This document shows positions 9,145-15,366 of a stretch of 64,000 bases of DNA, one piece after another; within the stretch, counting starts at the first letter, position 1, and every line of letters starts with the position of its first letter. This DNA comes from CAVXFL01 sp963761015 (GTDB lineage Bacteria > Pseudomonadota > Alphaproteobacteria > Acetobacterales > Acetobacteraceae). Location of the stretch: the NCBI GenBank assembly GCA_963761015.1, contig CAVXFL010000016.1, positions 124,001-188,000 on the forward strand, read 5' to 3'. Both the position numbers and the translations under genes were made by a program. The notes under the pieces are model-generated. The model was not told the origin of the DNA, made no database searches, and saw only the letters and a program-made list of their open reading frames with translations.

Positions 9145-9714
9145 ATGAAGAAACTCCTCCTAGCTTCCGCCGCCGCCCTCGCCTTGGCGACGGTCGGCGT
9201 GGCCCATGCCGCGGACGGCAACGGCTGCCCCAAGCAGCTCGCCGCCTCGGGCATCCAGAACCAGCAGGGCCAGACGAATGTGCCGAGCGGCCAGCTCGCC
9301 GCGTCCGGCAAGCCCGAGCTGAGCACCGCGACGAAGAGCCAGCTCGCCGCCTCCGGCAAGCCCGAGCTGAGCACCGCGACGAAGAGCCAGCTCGCCGCCT
9401 CCGGCAAGCCCGAGCTGAGCACCGCGGCGAAGAGCCAGCTCGCCGCCTCCGGCAAGCCCGAGCTGAGCACCGCGACGAAGAGCCAGCTCGCCGCGTCCGG
9501 CAAGCCAGAGCTGAACACGGCGGTGAAGAGCCAGCTCGCCGCCTCCGGCAAGCCCGAGCTGAACGGCGCGATCAAGAGCCAGCTCGCGGCCTCGGGTATC
9601 GAGAACCAGCAGGGCCAGACCAACCGGCCGAGCACGCAGCTCGCCGCCTCCGGCAAGCCGGAGCCGGGCGCGACCGGCACGCAGCTCGCGGCCGTCAACC
9701 CCGACTGCCACTGA
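9145..9714 (+). CDS. Secreted protein composed of tandem QLAASGKPEL repeats
   Basis: A 189-residue exported protein that I do not recognise as a named family. It has a clear signal peptide (MKKLLLASAAALALATVGVAHA, cleavage before ADGNGC). The mature part is almost entirely repeats: six 16-residue units of QLAASGKPELSTATKS type, bracketed by two 19-20-residue units of QLAASGIxNQQGQTNxPS, then one more QLAASGKPEP and a final QLAAV. Only two cysteines exist, one just before the first repeat (NGCPK) and one at the end (PDCH), so a disulfide could join the two ends. The start at 9145 has better spacing from GGAAGG than the ATG at 9136. It lies upstream of an HtrA protease gene. An elongated structural or adhesive surface role is possible but unproven. 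Confidence 0.8.
   Translation: MKKLLLASAAALALATVGVAHAADGNGCPKQLAASGIQNQQGQTNVPSGQLAASGKPELSTATKSQLAASGKPELSTATKSQLAASGKPELSTAAKSQLAASGKPELSTATKSQLAASGKPELNTAVKSQLAASGKPELNGAIKSQLAASGIENQQGQTNRPSTQLAASGKPEPGATGTQLAAVNPDCH
9292..9579 (+). repeat. Six tandem 48-base in-frame coding repeats
   Basis: Six consecutive 48-base units beginning CAGCTCGCCGC at 9292, 9340, 9388, 9436, 9484 and 9532. The first four are nearly identical at DNA level and the last two have diverged (ELNTAVKS, ELNGAIKS). This gradient suggests recent duplication at the 5' side of the array. Unit length is a multiple of three, so copy number can change without breaking the frame. Confidence 0.92.
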
Positions 9715-9850
9715 TCACCCCGACCGAAGCCGGCGGAGGGCCGAGGGTGCCGCGACCTCCCACGCGGCCCCCTGGCTTCCGCCGGCATTTCGGTCTTTGG
9801 TCTCCGGCACCGCGGCCGCCTCCGAGGCGGCCGATTTTCCCAGGAGCTGG

Positions 9851-11482
9851 ATGATGCCCGACCTCTCGCCGATCCGGTCTCGCGTTCGTCCCCGCCTGCG
9901 GGCGGTGTGGCTTGTCGCGATCGTGGCCTGCGCTCCGCCCGCCGCGCTGGCGGCCGGCCAGCGGCACCATCATGCGCGCGCGCCGCAACCGACGGGCACC
10001 ATGCCGATGATGCCCATGGGGTCCATGGCGCCGCCGGCGGGCATGAAACCGATGGGCTCGATGGAGCCCGGGTCGATGCGATCCAGCGAGGCCTCGCTGG
10101 TGCGCACGCTGCTGCCCAGCGTCGTGAACATCAGCTCGCGCAAGGTGGATATCGAGCCGGGCTCGCCGATGAATGCCGCCGCGTCGGGGCGGGCCAATTC
10201 CGGCCGCGTGATCACCCTCTCCGGCTCCGGGTTCATCGTCGATCCGAAGGGCGTGATCGCCACCAACTATCACGTGGTCGGCGGCGCTTACGAGATCGTC
10301 GTGACGTTCTGGGACGGCTCGCGCGCGCCGGCCAAGCTGATGGCGGCCACCAAGGTGGGCGACATCGCCATCCTGAAGGTCAATGTCGGCCATGAGCTGC
10401 CGATCGTGCGCTGGGGCAACAGCGATCAGGTGCAGGTCGGCGATCCGGCCATCGCCATCGGCAATCCGCTCGGCATCGGCATGTCGGTGAGCTCGGGCAT
10501 CGTGAGCGCGCTCAACCGCGACATCATGGCCTCGCCGTTCGACGACTTCATTCAAACCGATGCCGCGATCAACCATGGCAACTCCGGCGGACCGCTGTTC
10601 AACATGGCCGGCCACGTGATCGGCATCGACACGGCGATCTATTCGCCGACCACCGGCTCCGTCGGCATCGGCTTCGCGATCCCGTCCAACGACGCGGAGT
10701 TCGTGATCCGACGGCTGATGAAGTACGGCTCGGTCAAGCCGGGCTGGATCGGGGTCAGCCTGCAGCAGGTCACGCCGGATATCGCCGCGGCGCTCGGCAT
10801 GTCGCGGCCGGACGGCTCCATTCTCGCCGATGTCGATCCGTCCAGCCCGGCCGCGAAAGCCGGATTGCGTGTCGGCGACGTGATCATGACCGTCAACTCC
10901 CGCCCGGCGAAGGATACCCGGGCCGTCATGCGCGATACCGCCAAGGTGCCGGTTGGCGACAAGGTGACGATCGGTTTCTGGCGCGGCGGCAAGGACGAAA
11001 CCGTCACCTTCGCCGTGGCCGACTGGCCGAAGGCGACGAAGCTCGACAAGCCGGCCACACCCGCCGCATTCGACCGGGCGGCGGTTCCGCAGAACCTGGG
11101 CTTGCAATTGACGGCGTTCGACGACCAGGCGCGCAACAAATACGGCATCGACTTCGACCAGAGCGGGGTGCTGGTGACCGGGGTTGCCGCGAATACCGAT
11201 GCCGCCGAGCGCGGCCTGGTTGCCGGCGACGTGATCCTCCAGGTTCAGGAACATCCGGTCGGTACGCCGGCCGAGGTGCAGCAGCAGCTCGAGGCGGCGC
11301 GCGCCGCGAAGCGCGCGATGGTGCTTGTGCTGGTGCAGCCGAAGTTGCAGCCCCAGCCGGCCACGCAGGAGGTCGGCATGCCGGGGGCGAAAACGCCGTC
11401 GCCGATGGCGCAGAAGCAAACGATGATGGGCCTGCGATGGGGTCCGCCGAAATGGATCGCGCTCCGGCTAGGTAACGGCTGA
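9851..11482 (+). CDS. HtrA/DegP-type periplasmic serine protease with two PDZ domains
   Basis: A 543-residue S1C protease/chaperone for envelope protein quality control. After a cationic start and a signal sequence (about residues 18-36) comes a Met/Pro-rich segment (MPMMPMGSMAPPAGMKPMGSM). The trypsin-like domain carries the catalytic triad H141 (ATNYHVVGG), D171 (GDIAILK) and S245 (GNSGGPLF). A first PDZ domain follows (GWIGVSLQQVTPDIA... GLRVGDVIMTVN), then a second (LGLQLTAFDD... GLVAGDVILQVQE). CAGGAG precedes the tandem ATGs at 9851/9854. It stands in a block of genes for exported proteins that could be its clients. The Met-rich N-terminal insert is unusual for DegP and echoes the linker in the nearby DUF4142 protein. 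Confidence 0.9.
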   Translation: MMPDLSPIRSRVRPRLRAVWLVAIVACAPPAALAAGQRHHHARAPQPTGTMPMMPMGSMAPPAGMKPMGSMEPGSMRSSEASLVRTLLPSVVNISSRKVDIEPGSPMNAAASGRANSGRVITLSGSGFIVDPKGVIATNYHVVGGAYEIVVTFWDGSRAPAKLMAATKVGDIAILKVNVGHELPIVRWGNSDQVQVGDPAIAIGNPLGIGMSVSSGIVSALNRDIMASPFDDFIQTDAAINHGNSGGPLFNMAGHVIGIDTAIYSPTTGSVGIGFAIPSNDAEFVIRRLMKYGSVKPGWIGVSLQQVTPDIAAALGMSRPDGSILADVDPSSPAAKAGLRVGDVIMTVNSRPAKDTRAVMRDTAKVPVGDKVTIGFWRGGKDETVTFAVADWPKATKLDKPATPAAFDRAAVPQNLGLQLTAFDDQARNKYGIDFDQSGVLVTGVAANTDAAERGLVAGDVILQVQEHPVGTPAEVQQQLEAARAAKRAMVLVLVQPKLQPQPATQEVGMPGAKTPSPMAQKQTMMGLRWGPPKWIALRLGNG

Positions 11483-11506
11483 CCCGGGGCAAACCGGCGA
11501 ACCGTC

Positions 11507-11573
11507 CTTGCCGGGCTCGACCCGCTAATCTCCGGAACGGCCCCGAGAATTCCCGGGTCTGCCCGGGCATGAC
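11507..11573. repeat. Interspersed palindromic repeat, family A, copy 2 (degenerate)
   Basis: Contains TTGCCGGGCTCGACCCG and CCCGGGTCTGCCCGGGCATGAC in the same order and spacing as the copy at 45961-46035, with several mismatches in the first hairpin. It lies between the convergent htrA-like gene and the small secreted-protein gene, so it may also terminate both transcripts. Confidence 0.65.
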
Positions 11574-11582
11574 GGGTGGGGC

Positions 11583-12059
11583 TCAGGGCGGGCCGGGGTT
11601 GAACGTGCAATCGGCCCCGCCGCCGGCCTTCTGCGCGATCGTGTGCGGGTCGATGGTGCATGCGAGTTGCGACAGGGATTCGTAGATCGACCCCGCCGTG
11701 CCGTCGGGCGGTACGCCGACCTCCGCGACCGTTGCATAGAGTTCGTGGGCTTTCCGGCCCGTCACCATGACGGTGCGCTTGCCGAACGCCAAATTGCAAT
11801 CGTGGTGCGTGATGTCCACGTCGCTCGCGCGGCAGACGACGGAGTCCGCGCGCACCGTGATCTTGCCCTTCGTGGCGTCATGGCCGGTCTGCCCGTCCAG
11901 AAGGTGGGCCAGGACCGCCTTCGTCCCGGCGCTCGCCAGCGGCGACTGCTGCGCGACCAGCGCCGCCAACGCCAAGGCCCCAGGTCCGCTGGCGGTCGCC
12001 GTCGGGGCGGGGTGGCTGGCCAGCAAGAAGGGAACAGCCAGCAGCAGGATTTTCCGCAT
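11583..12059 (-). CDS. Small exported protein of unknown function
   Basis: A 158-residue protein with a signal peptide (MRKILLLAVPFLLASHPAPTATA). I do not recognise the family. The mature part contains four cysteines (VVCRAS, HDCNL, LACTID, ADCTF), suggesting two disulfides, and ends in a Pro/Gly tail. Segments GKITVRADSVVCRASDVDITHHDC and KRTVMVTGRKAHELYATVAEVGVPPDGTAGSIYESL look like a compact beta/alpha domain. It is convergent with the HtrA-type gene and upstream of nothing obviously related. The function is unassigned. Confidence 0.65.
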   Translation of the reverse strand: MRKILLLAVPFLLASHPAPTATASGPGALALAALVAQQSPLASAGTKAVLAHLLDGQTGHDATKGKITVRADSVVCRASDVDITHHDCNLAFGKRTVMVTGRKAHELYATVAEVGVPPDGTAGSIYESLSQLACTIDPHTIAQKAGGGADCTFNPGPP

Positions 12060-12153
12060 CTCGGCGCCTCCGTTTCGCAGCCGGTATCAGATTACCCTTT
12101 CTGATCGGCCCGGGGCACCGGGGTCAAGGGGAAAGCGGCGTGCCCGACCGCGA

Positions 12154-12930
12154 TCACACCGGCGGTTCTCCGGCGACCGGCCGCGCGCCCAGGCTCGCCA
12201 TCAACGCGGACACCTCCGCGATAACGGCCTCGGCCGCGGCGGCATCCGTACCCTTGGCCACGATCGCCACGCCGTTGGCGTCGAGGCGGAAATACGGATA
12301 ACTGCCGATCTCGAGACTCGGGTGGCGCGCCTGGATGGCCGCGAGATCCGCCGCGATGCGCCCCTCGTGCAATCCGGGCGCATGCACCGCGCGCGAGACG
12401 ATCGGCGGGCCGCCGGCGAGGCGTGGCGCCAGCGCCTCGAACATCGCCTGCATGACGCGCGGAATCCCCGCCATCACGTGCACGTTGCCGAGCGAGAAAC
12501 CCGGCGCGATGGAAATCGGATTGTCGATCAGCACGGCCCCGCGCGGCATCGTCGCCATGCGCTGGCGAGCGGGGTTGAACTCGCCCGGGCGATAGTGCCG
12601 CTCCAGCCGCGCCCACGCTTCAGGATGCGCTTCCCAGGGCACGCCGAACGCGGCGGCGACGCATTCGCTGGTGATGTCGTCGTGCGTGGGACCGATGCCG
12701 CCGGTGGTGAACACATGATCGAAGCGCGCCCGCGTCTCGTTCACGGTGCTCGCGATCGTCGCGGCCAAATCGGGAATGACGCGCACCTCGCGCAGCGGAA
12801 TGCCGATCTCGCCCAGCCGGCTCGCCAGGAACTGGATGTTGGCGTCCCTGGTCCGGCCGGAGAGAACCTCGCTGCCGATCACCAGCAGGCAGGCGGTCGG
12901 ATTCCGTGCCGGCGGGGCAGTTTCGCTCAC
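12154..12930 (-). CDS. CinA N-terminal-domain/MoaB-like molybdopterin-binding protein
   Basis: A 258-residue protein of the competence/damage-inducible CinA family, consisting only of the MoCF-biosynthesis (MoaB/MogA-like) domain. Motifs are LVIGSEVLSGRTRDANIQFLASRLGEIG at the start and the phosphate-binding FTTGGIGPTHDDITSECVA. Such short forms lack the C-terminal nicotinamide-nucleotide amidase part of full CinA. They may act as ADP-ribose/NMN pyrophosphatase-like or pterin-binding proteins, and the actual activity is not established. It follows the GNAT-MutT fusion gene on the same strand after only 9 bases, so both are likely in one transcript. Confidence 0.85.
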   Translation of the reverse strand: MSETAPPARNPTACLLVIGSEVLSGRTRDANIQFLASRLGEIGIPLREVRVIPDLAATIASTVNETRARFDHVFTTGGIGPTHDDITSECVAAAFGVPWEAHPEAWARLERHYRPGEFNPARQRMATMPRGAVLIDNPISIAPGFSLGNVHVMAGIPRVMQAMFEALAPRLAGGPPIVSRAVHAPGLHEGRIAADLAAIQARHPSLEIGSYPYFRLDANGVAIVAKGTDAAAAEAVIAEVSALMASLGARPVAGEPPV

Positions 12931-12939
12931 CGCGCGATC

Positions 12940-13983
12940 CTAGAGGAAGTCGCGCAACAGCGGCACCAGCGGGCGGTCGGCGGGCGGCATCGGGTAATCC
13001 GCCAGGCGCTGCGGCCGTACCCAGGCGAGCGTCTGGCCCTCCAACGGGCGCGGTGTGCCGCGCCAGCGGCGGCAGAGATAGAGCGGCATCAGCAGATGGG
13101 CGCGGTCGTAGGCATGGGAGGCGAAGGCGAAGGGCGCAAGGCAGGCGGAGGTGACGTCGATGCCCAACTCCTCCTTCAACTCGCGGATCAAGGCGCTTTC
13201 CGGCGTCTCGCCGGGATCGAGCTTGCCCCCTGGAAACTCCCAGAGGCCGGCCAGCTTCTTGCCTTCCGGCCGCCGGCTCAGCAGCACCCGGCCGTCCGCG
13301 TCGATCAGCGCGCAGGCGGCGACCAGCAGCAGCGGCTTCGACCCGGCCGGCGAGGCCGCCGGTTCCGCCTCGGGCTGGCCGAACAAATCCTCGCGCGTCG
13401 CCTCGAAGCGCAAGACCGGATGCTCCCCTCCGCGCGCCGCGAACGCCTCTCGCCCGGTGCCCACGAGACGAAAGCCGATGCGGCGCAACACTGCCACCGA
13501 AGCCGCGTTCTCGGTCGCGACCGAGGCCTCCAGCCGCTCCAGGTCGAGATTGGCGAGCGCCCAGCTTGCCAGCCGTCCGGCCGCCTCGGTCGCCACGCCG
13601 TGTCCCCAGAACCGCCGTCCCACCCAGTAGCCGAGCCGGCCGACCCGCGCCAGCCGGTCGATCCGCAGCCCGACGCCCCCGACCATCACCTCGCCGTGGG
13701 TTTCCTGGCCGGTGACCGCCAGATGATAGCCCGAGCCTGCCTCGTGCTGCGCGCGCGTGGATTCGATCCAATCGTCCGCCAGCTCACGCGGGTAGGGAAA
13801 CGGCACCTCGGCCAGATTGCGGCTGACCTCCCAATCGTTGACAAGCCGATGGAGTTCCGCCGCGTCCTCGGCGCGAAGGGCGCGCAAGGTCAGCCGTTCG
13901 GTGCGCAGCATCTCCAGCCCGCTCGCCTGCCGGGCCGGTCGGCGGGCCTCGTTGTCGGGCTCCAGCGTCAGAGGTGCATGCAT
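12940..13983 (-). CDS. GNAT acetyltransferase fused to a MutT-type NUDIX hydrolase
   Basis: A two-domain protein of about 347 residues. The N-terminal half is a RimJ/RimL-type GNAT: LRTERLTLRALRAEDAAEL, YWVGRRFWGHGVATEAAGRL for acetyl-CoA binding, and ASVAVLRRIGFRLVG. The C-terminal half is a NUDIX domain with the box GGKLDPGETPESALIRELKEELGI and MutT-like flanks (LLVAACALIDADGRVLLSRRP, GLWEFPGG). A MutT domain of this type would hydrolyse 8-oxo-dGTP; the acetyltransferase target is unknown. The start is uncertain: ATG at 13983 is preferred over 14088 because upstream residues look unconserved, and ATG at 13911 is also possible. The fusion is the noteworthy point. Confidence 0.85.
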   Translation of the reverse strand: MHAPLTLEPDNEARRPARQASGLEMLRTERLTLRALRAEDAAELHRLVNDWEVSRNLAEVPFPYPRELADDWIESTRAQHEAGSGYHLAVTGQETHGEVMVGGVGLRIDRLARVGRLGYWVGRRFWGHGVATEAAGRLASWALANLDLERLEASVATENAASVAVLRRIGFRLVGTGREAFAARGGEHPVLRFEATREDLFGQPEAEPAASPAGSKPLLLVAACALIDADGRVLLSRRPEGKKLAGLWEFPGGKLDPGETPESALIRELKEELGIDVTSACLAPFAFASHAYDRAHLLMPLYLCRRWRGTPRPLEGQTLAWVRPQRLADYPMPPADRPLVPLLRDFL

Positions 13984-14146
13984 GGCCGCGTCCGGCAGGG
14001 GCGAGAAGCGGGCGCGAGCGTGACCTACGGCCGCCGCAGGTGCAAGCGGCCGACCCGATTGCAACCGAAACATGTGGCCGGCTTGCAATGCTTGCGTTGT
14101 ATTCGGGTCACGCGAGAGCCGCGCCAGAACATCCGTGCCGATCGGC

Positions 14147-15349
14147 TCAGGCCGGCAGATCGACCAGCCTGATGCGGCCCCGCTCGACTCCCAGGCCGAT
14201 CGCGCCGCGTTTCAGCGCCATGGCGTAATGGCCGTACACCTCCCACCGCCAGCCATGCATGGCGCCGATATCCGGCGCCTCCTCGGTGGCGAGCCGCTCG
14301 ATGTCCTCGGTGGAGGCGAGCAGTCGCGGGGCGACGTGATGCTCCTCGCTCTTGGCGGCCAGCAGCACTTTCAGCAGCGATATCAGGGCGGGTGACGGCC
14401 GGGCGCGCTCGCTCGACTTGCTGGCGTCCGGCAGCGCGCTGTCGGGAAGCTTGCTCGCCGCCGCGATCGCCGCGAGCAGCGACGCGCCCGAACGTCCCTC
14501 GGCGAACCCTTTGGTGATGCCGCGCGCCCGCACCAGTTCCTCGGCGGATTTCGGGGCCGTCGCGGCCAGTTCCAGCAGCGTTTCGTCCTTGACCAAACGC
14601 TGGCGCGGAATGTTGAGAAGCTGCGCGTGGCGCTCCCGCCAAGCCGCGATGGCTTGCAGATAGCCGAGGAAGCGGCGGTTGTTGCTGCGGTAGCGCAAGC
14701 GCTTCCACATGGAGTCCGGATCGACCGCGTAGGTCTTCGGGTCTGCCACCGCCGCCATTTCCTCGGCGACCCAGCCCAGCCGCCCCTCGCGCTCCAGTTC
14801 GCCGCGCAGCTTCTGGTAGACCGTCCGCAAATGCGTCACGTCGGCGGCGGCGTAGGCGATCTGCGCCGGGGAAAGCGGGCGCGCGGCCCAGTCGCTGAAG
14901 CGCTGCACCTTCTCGATCTGCTGGCCGGTCAGCGCGGAGACCAAGGTGTCGTAGGCGACCTGCTCGCCGAACCCCGCGACCATGGCGGCGATCTGGGTGT
15001 CGAACAGCGGTCGCGGCACGTTGTCGAATTTCAGATAGAAGATTTCGATGTCCTGCCGACAGGCGTGGAACACCTTGGTCACCGCGGCGTCGGCCAGGAG
15101 TTCGCCGAGCGGGTTCAGATCGAGCCCCGGCGCCTGCACGTCCACGATGGCGACCTCACTCCCGCCGGCGAGTTGCACGACGCAAAGCTCCGGCCAGTAC
15201 GTCCGTTCCCGAATGAACTCGGTGTCGATGGCGACGAAGGTCTCGTTGCGCAGCCGCTCGCACACGGCGGCAAGTTCGGCGCTGGTCGTCAGGAGTTGGG
15301 GCGTTGGGAACTCCGGGCGGTTGCGCGCCGCATTCGGGACCGATCGCAC
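14147..15349 (-). CDS. rnd: Ribonuclease D
   Basis: 3'-5' exoribonuclease trimming tRNA and other RNA 3' ends. The DEDD catalytic residues are visible: D and E in VAIDTEFIRERTYW, D in VFHACRQDIEIFY, and D with the downstream motif in YAAADVTHLRTVY. An HRDC domain follows (LQAIAAWRERHAQLLNIPRQRLVKDETLLELA), then a second helical repeat to the C-terminus. Length is about 400 residues. The start is uncertain: a GTG at 15349 leaves a 17-base gap from gcvP, while a GTG at 15412 would overlap the gcvP end. Neither has a strong ribosome site. It may be read through from the gcv operon. Confidence 0.9.
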   Translation of the reverse strand: MRSVPNAARNRPEFPTPQLLTTSAELAAVCERLRNETFVAIDTEFIRERTYWPELCVVQLAGGSEVAIVDVQAPGLDLNPLGELLADAAVTKVFHACRQDIEIFYLKFDNVPRPLFDTQIAAMVAGFGEQVAYDTLVSALTGQQIEKVQRFSDWAARPLSPAQIAYAAADVTHLRTVYQKLRGELEREGRLGWVAEEMAAVADPKTYAVDPDSMWKRLRYRSNNRRFLGYLQAIAAWRERHAQLLNIPRQRLVKDETLLELAATAPKSAEELVRARGITKGFAEGRSGASLLAAIAAASKLPDSALPDASKSSERARPSPALISLLKVLLAAKSEEHHVAPRLLASTEDIERLATEEAPDIGAMHGWRWEVYGHYAMALKRGAIGLGVERGRIRLVDLPA

Positions 15350-15366
15350 TGTGCCCGCTCGCGCCG

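Noticed and set aside
9292..9579. CRISPR-like array (regular 48-base periodicity)
   Set aside because: There are no unique spacers, the repeats abut directly, and the array is in frame inside a gene with a signal peptide.
9160..9788. Minus-strand repeat protein frames over the same tandem repeats
   Set aside because: The periodic sequence keeps several frames open. Only the plus-strand frame has a ribosome site and a signal peptide.
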